64,000 bases of DNA. It comes from Lycocorax pyrrhopterus obiensis (taxonomy: Eukaryota > Chordata > Aves > Passeriformes > Paradisaeidae). Under the pieces are notes generated by a model. It had not been told where the DNA came from, did not search any database, and was given only the letters and a program-made list of their open reading frames with translations. The DNA lies in assembly GCA_014706295.1 (NCBI GenBank), contig JACSVZ010000039.1, positions 248,001-312,000 on the forward strand, in the 5' to 3' direction. How positions within the stretch are numbered: position 1 is the stretch's first letter; each line of letters starts with the position of its first letter. Both the position numbers and the translations under genes were made by a program. This document shows, piece after piece, positions 24,335 to 37,939 of this stretch.

Positions 24335-27300
24335 CCAGACACACTTCATGTCTTATTTTCTAACTGCTTGGATGCAACAGCCTGGGTCTAAGTAAACCTA
24401 ATGGAATCTGTAGAAATCCTGAGTTTAACTCTTGGAAAAGTGAGATGGAATACCTGAAAGAAGGGGCTGTTTGTATGCACACAAATGGAATGCCATGGTC
24501 AGAAGTCTCTTACTCTCTGTGGTAACATAGGAACTTAAAACTTCAGTGGATTGTGTGCTTATATACCAGTCCAACAGTAAAGGCAGGTTAAAATTTCTTG
24601 TGATGTCTGTTTTACAACAAAAGTTACTGCTTTTTCAGAAAACAGCAAATGAAAATATTTCTGTTTTGTTTTTCAGAACTGATGGTCTTGAAATCTGGGT
24701 GTGACAGCACCAGAGAAACAGCTTTCATTTTCTGTGTTGCTGAAGGGGATTGCAGGAGTGAAACAGCAGAAATCAGTTATAACAGTTGTTTTTATTAAAA
24801 TGGCATTTACCTTGCTGCTCTTTCACCGACTATCAATCTTAACTGGATTAAAACCAATGCAGTGTCAAGTATGCATTATTAAAATGATTTTCCTAGTATA
24901 TTCAGTGAGATGAGCAACTGTATGTGCACCATGCCCTCTTTGGCAGTAAAAATGATATGAGACTATGCATAGTTGTTAATTACTTTCCTTTTAATAGTGA
25001 GTTGGTATTAAAGGGAAAAAAATATCATTTTCTCTTCTGCCCTGTGTAAAGACTATAAATCCATTTCTCGAGACGAATCATCACAGTATTGTGACAAAGG
25101 AGCTGTTGTCAAGAAGAAATTTTCAAGAAAGACCTATTTATTATCTGCAAATCTTCAAGTTGATTTTCCTCATCTGAGGGGCTGAATTTGTATATTTTTT
25201 TCTATCCATATTGATGCATTTTTCCAAGTGGATGTATTCTATGCACTCTGAAAACCCACAAACATCCAGTGAACGTGCAGTTAACTTGCCCAGGTTTTGT
25301 GCAAAACATTGAGAAATCGGCCTTCTGTCCAGCAGAGTTTCTGCAAATAAACCAGTAGTGTGCTTTTGTATGCATGAACTGGGATTAGAAAAGTGACTGT
25401 ACAAAAATTCTAGGATATTAAGAAAAGGTAGCATTATTCAAAAATTTTTGCATGTTTAAATTCTTGTCTTATTTGTTTTAAATGGTAAAAAGACCTAACA
25501 ATGAAAGACTTAAAGTGAGGAGTTAGATACCAGTTTGCAGCTGGTGTGTAAAGAAAAATGGTGTCAAATATTGGATTTAGACATCACAAAGATAGCATCC
25601 CATTCTGCTCCCAGCAGGAATTTTGTGACTGATCTCAGTGCTAATAGGATCAAACAGAAATACAAAAGGCATGTTGAAGTGGATAAAAGCAAAGTGGTAA
25701 AAGAACAAGACTGGCAAAATGGCCTGCACTGATACAAAAGGATGGCAGTCCTTAGAATTAGGCCTTGCTTTGAAAAATGCAACGCCGCTGTTGAGAATGT
25801 ATAAACTACTTGCAAAAGGATTGATGTGCATAAGTGTTCAACCTGCCTCGTGAATATATTGATAACTGGGTTATATAGATATGTATATGGCTACAGCTCT
25901 TTGGTGTTCTGCATAAAGTAATTGTTTGTCAGTAGCCTTTCTAGCAAATAAAAAAGAAAATTTGAAGTATTTTGCAATAAAATAGACTATACCATACCTA
26001 ATCCAGCAAAATCTTTCCAGGGCTCAATGTGAAACAAGAAGTTCCACTCATGAGACGCTTTTTAATTTATCATTTGGTGGCACACAAGCACATAATTAAC
26101 ATTATTCAGCATTATGAGAGCAATAGTACCAACAATAAAAGATAATGAAATAGGGTTTTTATTTAAATTTAGTCTTGATTAATGGCAGTGTTGTAAAATT
26201 TTACCACAGATGAATAGAAATCAGTAAATGGAAATAAAAAAGGTAATCTTTCTTCAGTTCACATCTTAAGAGAAAACTGAAGCAGGCTTCAGTGAAAGGC
26301 TTTTGAATAAGAAGTGACTTTGTTTGTGTGTGATGCTTCCTGGTGTGGAAGGGAGCCTGTAGGCAGACTTTTTCCTGCCTTGGGTCTTAGAGGAAAACCC
26401 ATGCGATAAGGATCTGAAAGATGTTGTGGCATCTTTTTCTTACCGGGGAAAAATAAGGGAATAATGATTCATTCCATTTACTTTAGAAACTTAACTCAAG
26501 ATGAGTATTAGGCTCTAAGGAACCCAATTGTTCCCGTGGAAGAGGTGACTTAGACTAAAAGTCAGCCTTAAACTTTCAGCCTGCTAAAGTTAGTGTTTCT
26601 CAATATAATTTGATGTTATTCACTTTAGTGTTTTTTTATGCCTCAGTGTCACATTTCCTTCTTGCAGCATGGCTCCAAGTATCATGTCTCTGGCTGCCTC
26701 ATCCAAGCCTCTAATATGAAAGAGGAAGAAGCCTTTAGCACCTTGGGGCACAGAAACACCAGATGCCATGTTTTGGCTGGAGGCTGTTTCCATGGGATTT
26801 GCTGTCTCATACTGACCACGTTCTCTAAATGATTATTGAACTAAAAGCTTTGGTTTTATTGAGAATTATGGTAGCTCCCACCTATCTCCATAGAAGATGT
26901 ATAATGCAGCATGGTTTAATGAATGACCTACTTTGGGAACCGCAGCCAGAGCAGTAGCCCATTGCAGAGTGGTGAGGACTTTTGCAAGGCTGGATACCTT
27001 AGTCTTGTGGAAAGAACAAGCTGATGCGGCTCCAGGTGTCTCTGATTTCTTTGGAACTGCTTTGGGATTCTCTGTGCAGCACTGCATTGTGTCAAGTAGA
27101 CATATTGGTTAAGTTAATATATGCCTAATAAGCATATGTGCCCAATAAAGACAGCTTAGATAATTTTATGTAGGGAAGTTTATTAGAAGAACTGTGGAGA
27201 GAGAAGCAGTTAATTCAGCTGAAAAAAATATATCTAAAAAGGCACAGCATGTGTTTGGAAAGGGATGTTCAAACTGTGTTACTTAATCAGGCATCATGAA

Positions 27301-30300
27301 ATGATTATTTTTGAAAATATTTTGGCAAGATCTCCTGGCATGTAACAGATAACTTGCAATTTCTATTGCATGTGCTCCAGTAATAGTTCTGAAAAAAAAA
27401 AATATCTCTGGTTTAATTAATAAAGTTCACTTTCTTTGGAATTCCACTTTTTCCTGGGTCACAGGAGAGATGATGAACAGCGTTGAAATAAATGGGTCCA
27501 AATCACTGAGACAAAGAGTAGTTTCCTTCCCCATTTTAGGGAAAGGAATACTGTTTGTAAGTTGGCCACAGACCCAAGGATAGCACGTGTGGAGACTGAC
27601 TGAAGTTACCAAACTTGTGAGTCATGCCTAGGTGTGAGATTTAAGATAGTTGCCCAGACCTCCAGCTATGGTTGGTGGAGAGATGAGGATCCTCTGAAGG
27701 TAGTTTACGGCTGCAGCCTAATTTAGATTCCTGAATCACCATCCAGAAGTACCTGTAGAAGAGACTTAGCCCAAACATTACTTTGGCTGGCCTTCAGTGG
27801 GAAGCTGCAGGTTAGGAACTGTGCCTATTTCCCTTCTCCCTTTTATGCCAACATAGATTCTCCATATGTAGACTGTCTTCCAGATCTGCTGATAATGCAG
27901 TGATTCTTGGCCTTGACTTTCGTAATTCAGGGACTAAATTAATTTTCTAAGCCTAAATCCAGATTTCCTGCTGAGAAAAACCTGTTGAAAATGCTAGTTT
28001 GAAAAACTCGGGAATCAGAGGGGAATGAGTTACTAGAACTAATTTAATGTACCTCAGAAGAGTTGCTTAATAAGAAACGATGACAAAGCAGTACTCTCAG
28101 TGTGCAGGGTCACTTCAGCATCTTTTTATTATATCATGACAGGGATGTAGAAGTCAGGACCAGTCCGGTGGGCTTATGAGCCTGCTGCTTGTGCTGTCTC
28201 AGGCAGTACGGATGCTCCATTTGTACTGCTAATCATAGGAATCATTATGCAGCTGAGTAGAAAAGGGCAAGATTACTGATTAATAAAAGTCTTCCATAGT
28301 TAGGTATTGAAGGAACAGAGAATTCCTCTGGTCTTTAAAAGGATATTTACTTTTTACTCACAAGAAGGGCATTTCACAGATGTTGCTTTTATTTTCCATT
28401 CTGCAATGCAGAACTCCTTCCTGATGTGTCTATGTACTATGATCTCATTAGGGAAGTACAATCAATGGTGGGCTAGATGAGAGATGAAGTCTTCCTTTGA
28501 GGAACCTAAATCCTCCTCAAAATTACATTTCTGTCTAAAGAACGCCTTCCAAGGATTGCTCAGGTACTAGTCTTCAATAGGTCTGGAAATAATTTTGATT
28601 CAATTTTCTCGATGTTTATATTTGTACAGGAAAAGGATGAGAAGAATCTTGAAAAGAGCTTTTAATTTTTATTCTCTTTTTTTCCTTTGTTGGTACTAAA
28701 CTATTTAGGCCAGGTACTTTTCTTGTGAGTTTGTGATTTAAAAACAGACATTCCTACTAGATATCAGTTTGTTTATTGTGAAACTTTGCATGTGCCTCTC
28801 TAAGGTAAGAAAGTGAGCTAAAGGATAGAGAGCTGAAGTGCTCAGAATTGTTCATCATCATTAGATTTTTCATCCATAATAGCCTTCTGAAAACTTTTGT
28901 CCAGCTGCTGCATAGCTTGGAGATGTTGAAAAGTCTGAAAGTTGATCAAGGGTAAATCTGCTTTAGTTTGATCTCTCATCTGATTTACCGGGTTGTGAAC
29001 AGCACAGGGTCCTACCTCTGGCCTGAAAACTCTGGGAAGGCTTCCAAGAGAAGTCTCACTCTCCCGTGCCTTTGCAGTGGGCTTGGGAAGCTAATTCCTT
29101 GGGAACATACCAGGATGGATTAGCAGTCACTTCATGGGATATTGTAATCTGGAGCAAGGGTCTGAGTTGTCTCCTGGAGGACTGGCCAGGGTAAGTAGTG
29201 TTGGAAGAAGGACATGAATTACTGAAGTTGTTCCCATCCCATATGAAATAGTGATTGTTGTTTTGCCCATTTCATGGTGTTGGAGGAGCAGCTACCCAGG
29301 GAGTTTGCAAGGCCTGCTAATGGAGCAATCAGCTCACCACAAACTTCTGGTGGCCATGTAGGAGGAGTCAGGACTGGGGTGTTCTTTATAGTATCTTAAT
29401 AAGAGTCTGGCTAGGAGGTAATCAACCAAACCTGAAACACATGGTAATCGATGCTGACTCAGAAAAGGCAGAATGTATTTCACCCATCATAGGCAATCTT
29501 CTGAGAGGGAATACACAGATTTCCTGTATTGCACTTTGGATGGAAATGTAAAAGGTAACCTAACCTAAGCTAATGATTTCTCATCAGATTCCCCTGGCCT
29601 TTTCAGTATTTTTGTCTATTTGTATTCATTTGGTGAAGGCAGCTGGTAGAACACACGTGTGTTTGCACAAGCACTGTCTTGGGAGACAGACTGTGCTGCA
29701 GTGTGAGGGCCAAGGCGAGCTGTGACCGTGCTGAGCTATCTGCTGTGCAACTGAAGAATGGCTTGTTAATTGGCTATGGTTTTACTTAACAACACATTTA
29801 AAAGAATTCACAAACTATTTTTTTCCAGTTGGCATATTTGCTTCCCCCAATGTAGATTTCCATTTTTTATCAATTTGCTTCTCATTTTTTCAGCATCTTT
29901 CTTGATTTTTTTTAAACCAGCCAAAGCTGACAGCTGTCTTAAACAGGTTTGAAACCAATATGCTGTCAGCACTGGAGTCTATGTGCTTAAAAGTATATGC
30001 ATACATATATTTATTTATATTTACACATATTTCATTTTACAGCATGAAATTATAAGGCAGGAACTGTTCACTTAATATATCAAAATGCTATGTGCAACTT
30101 TCTCACTGTATCATAAAAACAATACACAGTAAATCACATATATTTCCTTGTATATGACAGCCTATTTAAAGCTAGAGTCTCACCTACTTCAGTTTCAAAC
30201 TAATTAAAAGTTGTCATTTAAAACTACTGAACTTGTGTTTTGGCCCCACAGTAAATCAGACTTTCAAGGTTCTGTGATTTCGACTAGCATAGAGTGTGAA

Positions 30301-32750
30301 GTATTTCTGAACTTGCACACAGAAAGAAAAGCAAAAATATGCAGAAATATCCTGTATTTAAGTTCCATTACGTGTCACAGCTTTTATCTTTCCTCTCACT
30401 TCAATGTCTTTGGATTCCATGAGCTGCTGCTAGACCCCAGTTTTAGCTTTTGCCCCTCTGCAAATAAACACTTCCACAGTGTGGACCAAACTATAACTTT
30501 CATGTCCACTGGCAAAGGAAGTGGTGAGTTGTGCCCTGGGCACCTGCTGTGCTGTGACTGCCTCCAAGCACTCACCCTGCAGCGAGGAAGAAGGAGAGGG
30601 GATGTGGAAGACCCTACAGCTAAGTCCCCTCGAGTGCTGGCCAGTGACAAAGTGCTGAGATGAAATGCTCTGCACTTCCCAGATCTTCTCCATTTTATAT
30701 TTTCTCCACCTGACAAATGGGTGGTGTTTCGTCATGACCATTTTGCTGTGTTATTCAGACCACTTGTTGCATTTTCTCTCCTGATGGCAGAGGAGTCACT
30801 CTCAGCACCAGACTCCAACTGCTCCTGGCTTTTAATCAGGAGCTACTGCCAAGACCAGGTCAACAGGCTGGGTGAGTCTGTGTACTGGCCCTGCTGCTGG
30901 AATGCCAAATGTGCCATGTAATGTGCCGAATGCCATTATTAATTAATGTGAAGCCTTTGACTCTCTTGGCAGGTTTGTTTCAAGTGGCTTATTTTCAGCT
31001 TGGCTTTTCAAATGTATTCATTGTGTTTTGACAGTGCATGATTGCCCCAGATGTCCCCCCTTAACTTTACTTTCATCAAAAGCACCCGACACACCAGGTG
31101 ATACTTTCATTATTGATATGATAATATTCATGGTCAGTTATGCTTTTTCTTATGGATTGGAGAGATCAGTGATAGGACATAGTTCTTGTCTGGGAGAGAA
31201 ATGTCAAAAGGCCTGTGCTGATGGGTTTCTGATAAAATATTTTCACTTGACTGGATTCAGGCATGTGCTGTGTGCTGCTGTGCTGGCTGACTTTCAAAGC
31301 TCTTGGAAAGTGTGCCTGTGCCTCTGAGTTCCTGTGCCAATTCTCTAGCTGTTCTGCAGATCAGAAGGGCAAGTTTCAGGTGTTCTGCTCTCCACGTGCA
31401 GAGTTGTAATTCGTAGTGCAGGCCAAGTTAATAACCTGATTAATTTACTTATACCTGGCCTTCTGCCACAGAGTGCAAAACATGAATCCTGAAGTAGGTG
31501 TTGGTGCATTTGCTTATGAAACACTAGTCACAAACTGACAATTTTTTTAAACCTAAATTCAATATCAATATTGACTGGGATGGGGAGGAATGATCAATGC
31601 CTATGTGTAGTTAATAATTAATGTAGCATTCCAGAAGCCCTCTCTAGTGAAGAGCCATCATGGCTAACTTATTTCTAAAAAAGTCAGATAGAAATAGAAA
31701 TGTATATTGTGGGTTTTAGCACCTAGTTCTCCAATTATGGTGAAATCTTAAGGAAAAAAACCCAAAACCTTCAAAGATTTGTACAGGAAATGTTAGCTTA
31801 ACTGTTTCCCTTGCTTGAAAACAATTTTATTTTCCTTCAAGGCTCATCCTTTGTTACTCCTTAAGGCTTCTTATTACCACAGTGACTTTCAGCAATGTGT
31901 GTTCTTTAAGACCAGTAAACACAAATATTTCTGCTGTCAAGATAAACTGCGTCTTTAAAATCCCAATTTTCAAAGTTTTGCACTCTCTTGAATTTGCATA
32001 TGCATGCATATATGCATACATGCCAACCCCTAAATCCTTTTTGACACACTTTTAAGTTTCTTCTTGAATGTTTCTTCCTGTGCAGCAAATATTCTAAAGG
32101 CATCAGCTATGAATACTTATTCAGTAGTTTTTAGATTTAGCTCAGAAGAAGATGAACATTTTAAAGCCAAAAGTACAGAAGGTCATTGCTTCTGGGAGAA
32201 ATGGACTGTGTGTAAAGCATAGCAAGAGGCTAATTCTTTTCTGTCACTGACTAGCTTTTGAAACCTGGACAGATTTGGAGCCAGAGGGACTGGCTTTTAA
32301 TAGAAGCCTGCTGAGCTACCACCTGTCTGCTGAGCCACATCTCAGCTCATCTAATTTGCAAAGTCAAACATATTAGCCTAAAGGACCACAAACATGGTGA
32401 AAACACAGGACAAGAAGACAGTCTTCATTTACAGATTTCAGATAGCTGTTTGATTCAGGACCATGTGGGCTCAGAAACTTGTAAGCAGGATAGGATCCTG
32501 TAAAATAGGTGTTTTTTGTGTGTGCATCCTATGTGCTCACACACAGAAAATATTGTAGAATGAGTAATTAAGGCTTACATAGCTGTTTTCAAGATTTCTT
32601 TTGTAGGTCTGAAGACAGGATAAGGCTCCTTCCTGTATCAGTCTAAAGCATTTGGTATCATCAGGTATTGACTTCAAAAGGAAAAACATAATTTTGCAGC
32701 TACACAGAACTTTAGAGCACCCATAACTTGAATGCTATGGGCAGTTTTAA
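24335..32750. other. unique non-coding sequence, 8.4 kb
   Basis: No gene could be supported. A 150-codon + frame at 30211-30663 and opposing minus frames (30396-30741) overlap and carry no recognisable domain. TA-rich low complexity occurs at about 29995-30030. An alternating purine/pyrimidine palindromic patch lies at 31995-32022 and is listed separately. A short AT-rich block around 30940-30960 (ATTATTAATTAATGTG) has homeobox-type words. No RNA genes or CRISPR-like arrays were seen. Confidence 0.5.
31995..32022. repeat. alternating TGCATA/TGCATG tract, palindromic, with octamer-like site
   Basis: From 31995 the sequence strictly alternates pyrimidine and purine for about 28 bp and contains nested palindromes (GCATATGC, ATGCAT, TGCATGCA). 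ATTTGCAT at 31992-31999 is a perfect octamer word, the reverse of ATGCAAAT, so OCT/POU factors are possible ligands. It is also a plain microsatellite-like tract, so the regulatory reading is weak. Confidence 0.5.
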
Positions 32751-32754
32751 TTTT

Positions 32755-33195
32755 TGCACCTCAGAAAGGTCAGAGTGGACTTAAACGTACAGGGAGGATC
32801 ACTAAAATGGGTAAGGGGATGAAAGAGCTGCAGATTAGCTTGGGACTTCAGTTTGGGAAGGCTTTGGGGTGTATGGCTAAGGCTTATAAAATCATGGAGA
32901 TATAGTTAATGTGACTGCAGAATTGTTATTTTCCTTAAATACAAAAATTTGGGGAGGTCATTGAAACTGGTGAGAAACTATTTTAGAGGATGTAAGAGAA
33001 ATTATTTCTTTATGCAGTGGGTATAACCTGGAACTCATTGCCTTGGAAATTAATGGAGGCAGAAGGTGTCAGCAACTTCAAAAAGGGACTAGACAAAAAG
33101 GAATGCAGTTACAGGTCCATGGACAGATACTACAGGGAATGGGCAGTATTATCCCATAATTGATTGGTGAAGGAATATGGAGAGTTCATTTTTCT
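32755..33195 (+). mobile_element. old CR1/L3-type LINE fragment (3' part of ORF2 to near 3' end)
   Basis: The piece is collinear with the same family as the copy at 1020-2380, from 'CAGGGAGGATCACTAAAATG' and 'GGGACTTCAGTTTGGGAAG' through 'TAAAATCATGGAGATATAG' (about 32888). It continues into 'AACCTGGAACTCATTGCC' (about 33025) and 'TTCAAAAAGGGACTAGACAA' (about 33077), all typical of the end of CR1/L3 ORF2. The intervening region around 32920-32990 is badly decayed and the element is untranslatable. Confidence 0.75.
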
Positions 33196-33199
33196 AGTT

Positions 33200-36100
33200 T
33201 TCTCATAGTCCTAGTTTTCTTCATATTCCTCAGAAAGGAATTTCTCAAGGAATTAATTAAAAAATGATGACATTCTACTTGAGACTGCCTCTGCAGTGCT
33301 GCACTAATTACTAAATATACATATTTATATGTGTATAAAAACGAAAGAGTAATTTTTTATAAATTTGTATGTTGGTAGGTTGGTCCTGTTGGTCCTGTTG
33401 CCTTTTCAGACCCAAATTCAGATAACTCCTGTGGAAATGATTTCATACTGCTTTTGCACCGGTGTAATTGTGCTTGGTTAGTTCAAAGTGGGCAGATGTC
33501 AGTAGCTGGCAGTGACTTACACCCAGATGGAGCCACCCAAAGGGTTCCAGTTACCTACTGCCAGGGCTGACTGGGCTCAGGACAGGTACAGCAACAGGTG
33601 CCATTGCAGGCATAGATATAGATGTATACATTTCTGTCTGTGTGCATGTGGGTGAATTGCTTATTACATGGATGTTATCTTGAATCTGTAATTTAGTCAC
33701 TGTTATAATTGTAGTAAATCCTATTGAATCACTTTATGAATGTCAAAGCAGTCATGATTAAGTGCTTGGTAAACCCTTTTGTACCCTTATTTTTTTGCAT
33801 CCGTATCATTTGCACCCTTCCCGGTCTCTGTGTAAAATAATTTTGAATTTATTTCCCTTTTTGTGCTTCATCTATGGGGTAAATAATACAGTGAACCTTG
33901 CCATTGGACTCTGTTATGTTGCACTTTCACAAATTTATCTTAAAAGTTGCTTTTCACCAATGCCTTTAATGATGATTCTCTAAGCCTCCCAAACCACCCA
34001 TTCATGACAGAATGTCCCAAAAGTAGGGTCACAGCCCTGCTCGTTGCTGTGGGACAGGTTAGTTTGTCAGTCAATGACAGCCATGTATGAGTGTGTTGAG
34101 GGGAGGCATTGTCTGTTGTCTGCATCTATCCTGATTTAAGTTGCTTGTTGCTTGCACCACACAACTGGAAGAAGAATGTGAGCTGAGGAGCAGGGCCAGG
34201 AGCCAGGCAAGCTGTATCTGGATTCCAGATAATGAGCTGGATCAGTCTCCAAAACTTGGTTTTCTCTGTCTTCCTGGTGGGAAAACTTTATGAACACCTG
34301 AAACTGCTCCTCCCCATGAGAGTTTATGAAGGGAGCAATAATTTTTTCATCTGGCTTTTGTCTTCCCTTGGCTCAGATTCGTATTGCTCAAAGGTGTTTT
34401 TTAAATAGGCTGAGTAAAAGCTCACAGTCCACCTTCAGAGTGCCATGATCTCACCAAATTTGTGCAGTTCTGGAAGCCCTGTGCAAGATGCCTAAAATCT
34501 GAATCTGTAGAACAAAACAGGAGCTGTTCCCCCTGTGCTTTGTGGCTGCAGGAGACCTGTGCCAGCACGGTGTGCTCGCACAGGATATGCCTGGGCAGCC
34601 TCATTGTGGGGACAAGGAAGGTCCATTTACAGCACTGGATAGAAGCCAGCAGCAGGAGGAGCTCTAAGGAGCTGTGACAGCTTCTGTAAAGGCGATCTGC
34701 ATCCTCCAGGGAAATGAAACAGGAGCTCACCCACTTGTTCTCCTGTAATCACACATCTGTAATACAGTCTAGAAATGAAAGACAAATGACAGCTCCCATG
34801 TTGAGCTGCTCGTCTCCTGGTGAAGACAGAACTGAGCAGCAGCTGAAATTTGAAGGACAGATTTCTCAGAAATAACAGGATAGGAAACCAAACTAATAGC
34901 TTTAGATGAAGGCATGGCTGTGAGTATTTTTTCATCCGAGCTCAGTTTTCTGTGGGTGAATATGATTATTCCAAGATTTGAGGCTCACATCTTTCATACT
35001 AGCAGTGTATTGAAATCACACAGCTCATTGATGTGGCCAGGCAGAATGAGACAAATGAATTCAGGGTAACAGCTAATGGCTGTCTCTTCCTTATGTTCCC
35101 AAAGGGCTGGGAAAAAGCCCTGTTAACCTTTTCTCTGTATTTGTCAAAGATTACTTTTGTGTGTCCACTGAGTGTGAAATATTTGATGAGTGCTTTGAAG
35201 GTATTGTTAAAATGAAATGTACTATTGTGTTTAATTCTGCAGGTCATGTGGCATTATTTCTGCCCAACTGACTGATGTGTAGAACTAACTTTCAGCAAGA
35301 ACACTGATGTCAAAGTGCAGATACAAGGGATTTTTTAGGAATTTAGATTGATATGAGGTTAAACATTGCTTTTTTTTTTCAATTATCCAGACTCATATCA
35401 TTTTAGAAGTATTTACACAAAATTAAAGGGCATTCATACAGTAAGTGAGTGTGTACATATACACAAGGGCAAATTTGCCATGTTTACCAGCAGTAAGAAA
35501 CTGGTATTTTGTAGTGTAAACATCCCACGGAAAAGACCAGCAACACCAGTGTTCTTAAAAACACTGACTTGCTGACCTCTTATTTTCTGTGAGATTCACA
35601 TCCCCTCCAAACCCCCCTCTTTCTCTACCTCTATTCTAAGGTGTCCAAATCTTCTTGGAGATGATGCCTAGTTCCTGAAATGGCTCAGAAGGGATGGAAG
35701 TTTGAGATATGTTGGATTGGCAGTTTGAAATATATTGGATTTGCTTGACATAGCTGCAGAGAGGAGAGGTGGTGGCATACCCAGTGCCTGCAGGCTGTGA
35801 GGACTCCCTGGCCAGCGTGGGGGAGAGGGATGCATGCACATGTGAGACTCCTCAGCCTGTGTTTGTAATGATTTCAAGCCTAAAGGCTGAGTGTGAAGAC
35901 CAGAAACTAACCCCCTATCTCATAGCTTTTAGTACTCGCTAGCACAACCTCTACAGCAGCAGGCTCCATGCAGACAGTTCTGTGATTTATTCCTTGCTCT
36001 CAGCAGTGCTGGCACACTGTGCAGTGCTGGGTACCCACAGCTGCATGCCCTGTCTTACTTCTCTTCACCCCGTCAATTTGATGTAATAGCTCACGTGCAG

Positions 36101-36470
36101 GAAAAAATCCCTGAGTTAAGAGGGTTAATGCCAAAGCCTGTGGCTGGTGGAAGAGCTGTGAAGACTGTCTGTGCCCTAAACCAGGCAATTCTGCACATCC
36201 TGACTTGTGTCTTCCTGTGGACATTGATATTGTTCCTGACAGGGTGGGTGTCCTCCTGACATCATGCCCAACTGCCACGAAACCACACCCAGTTCATTTC
36301 TGCCAGGGCTCCATCTCTTCTTCATCCATCTTCTGGAGCCCAGGCCCAGCGCTTCTGCTCATCTCTTACAATAAATAGATTGGTAAGTGAAATTGTGTTT
36401 AGTTGCCTAAAAGCTGTTCTCAGTAGTTCCAGGCAGTGCAGCATGGGTTAATAACTGTAGATTGGGGTTC
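33200..36470. other. unique non-coding sequence, 3.3 kb
   Basis: No gene could be supported. The stretch holds a short doublet TTGGTCCTG at about 33380-33400, a somewhat GC-richer zone at 34430-34800 with opposing 100-codon frames lacking any known motif, and a local tandem duplication at 35701-35742. Confidence 0.5.
35701..35742 (+). repeat. local tandem duplication of a ~23-bp unit
   Basis: TTTGAGATATGTTGGATTGG plus CAG is followed directly by TTTGAAATATATTGGATTTG, with few substitutions. It is a small slippage duplication of two copies. Confidence 0.65.
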
Positions 36471-36474
36471 AAAC

Positions 36475-36680
36475 GTTCAGGTAGAACTGTAAGAAAAATT
36501 ACTTCATCGGAAGTGTTATGACGCAGCTCATAGGGACTGTCAGACCTCAACCCTGGATCTTTTCAAGATGTGGCTGGACAAAAGAATGACAGACCTGAAC
36601 AAGTGATGGTGATTGTTCAGTTTCAAAGAGGAAGTTGAATTAAGCCATCTTCAAGCAATATTTCTATGTTTTTGTGATTG
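36475..36680 (+). mobile_element. CR1 LINE 3' fragment (sense)
   Basis: The order 'GAACTGTAAGAAAAATTACT' and 'TTTTCAAGATGTGGCTGGAC', then the end 'TTTCTATGTTTTTGTGAT', follows the CR1 3' region in sense orientation. The terminal ATTCTATG-type octamers are still visible though mutated. No coding capacity remains. Divergence is intermediate between the copy at 10018 and the old copy at 1020. Confidence 0.7.
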
Positions 36681-36684
36681 TTCA

Positions 36685-37775
36685 TGCTCTTAAATAATTG
36701 GAATGGTCCTTTGAATGTGTTTGGCCTGGGACTAGTGTCAGTGTCCTGAACCATCCCCAGGCATCACTTGGGAATTAGCCTAAGCCATTGCCAATGCAAT
36801 TTAAGTGGTGCTACCTTGTTTATAAGGAAAAGAGAATTTTAAAGCATGTTAACAAGCCATTCCATACAAGTTATCCTCAGTGTCCTAGCATCCAGCAAAC
36901 ATATAACTGTTTAAATTTCCTTGGATAGATGCGTCCTGTCAAGAAATCTGAAGTGACAACCAATACATGTGTGTTTCCCACTTGGCTTTGCTTCTGGTAA
37001 AAGCAATCACAGTGTGGCCATTTTGTTAACTTTGACAGAGGACTAACAAAATGTGCACTTATTTACTGGAGCACTAGGATCACTAGTTTATTACTTTAAA
37101 AGTTCTTTAAAACATGGAAATGACAACCATTTATCACTGCTGTCAGGAGAGTAATCTAGTTGTGATCTAGCAGATATGTTTCTGAGGATTCTGCAGCAAA
37201 ATAAAATTTATCATTGTCTTTTTCTATAGAGATGCAGTGTGATGCTAAATTCAATTAGGATATACAATAAGACGGGGTGCTGTCACATAATAATTTGATT
37301 TCCAAGACCTGAGGTTTATTGTCTTGAATTCTTGGAGGGGGCTTTCTAATCAAATAAACATGAGACTCTGGCAATCTTTGTTCAAGGTAGTATAGTTGTT
37401 GGGTTCTAGTCTAAATGTGTCTGTAAGCAAGTTGGTAATTCAGTGTTTTCACTTTAGAATTTAGCTGTTGCTATCATTTTAATTCTAGGATGGATCATGA
37501 GAATTCTCTTTTGGGATCAGACCAGGGCACTTAGTCCAACATTCTGTTACAGGCATCATCTAGGCTCAGAATCAGTGAGAGCCTGCGATTCTGGAAACCA
37601 GTGGACACAGCCATATGGTGAAGAAAAAACTGCAAATAGCCCTGCAGCAAGGGGTCTGGAGTGAGAGATCAGGGAAACTCTCAGTAGCCATATTCAGACC
37701 TTTTTTTCTGACCTTTACCAGTGGGTTTGCATTGCATCTGAAAAGTCTCCTCTGTTTGTGTTCATGTTTCCCATT
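36685..37775. other. unique non-coding sequence, nothing recognised
   Basis: AT-rich, no gene, no named repeat. Open frames are short and unremarkable. Confidence 0.55.
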
Positions 37776-37779
37776 ACCA

Positions 37780-37935
37780 AATGCTGAATGCAGAGGAGCT
37801 CGGTCTCTAGGGCGCTGTGCTCGGGCTAAGAGGAAGGACAGCACGCTGCCTCGAGGCACAGCTGGCCTCCACTTCCCTCGTGGGGAAGGGAGACAGAGAA
37901 AGATTGGCCCTGGGCAAAAGCTCATGCAAATGAGA
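37780..37935. promoter_or_regulatory. small CpG-retaining patch with perfect octamer (candidate regulatory element)
   Basis: Six CpG occur between 37799 and 37880 (CTCGGT, GGCGCT, CTCGGG, CACGCT, CTCGAG, CTCGTG) in a window where CpG is scarce. They are followed by the perfect octamer ATGCAAAT at 37924-37931, itself inside the palindrome CTCATGCAAATGAG. The patch is too short to be a standard CpG island. Open frames run on both strands here (131 and 142 codons) but mirror each other and have no known domain. It could be a weak promoter or enhancer, or an old GC-rich insert. Confidence 0.25.
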
Positions 37936-37939
37936 TGGC

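Noticed and set aside
30211..30663. 150-codon plus-strand open frame
   Set aside because: Two overlapping minus frames of over 100 codons cover the same DNA, and none has a recognisable domain.
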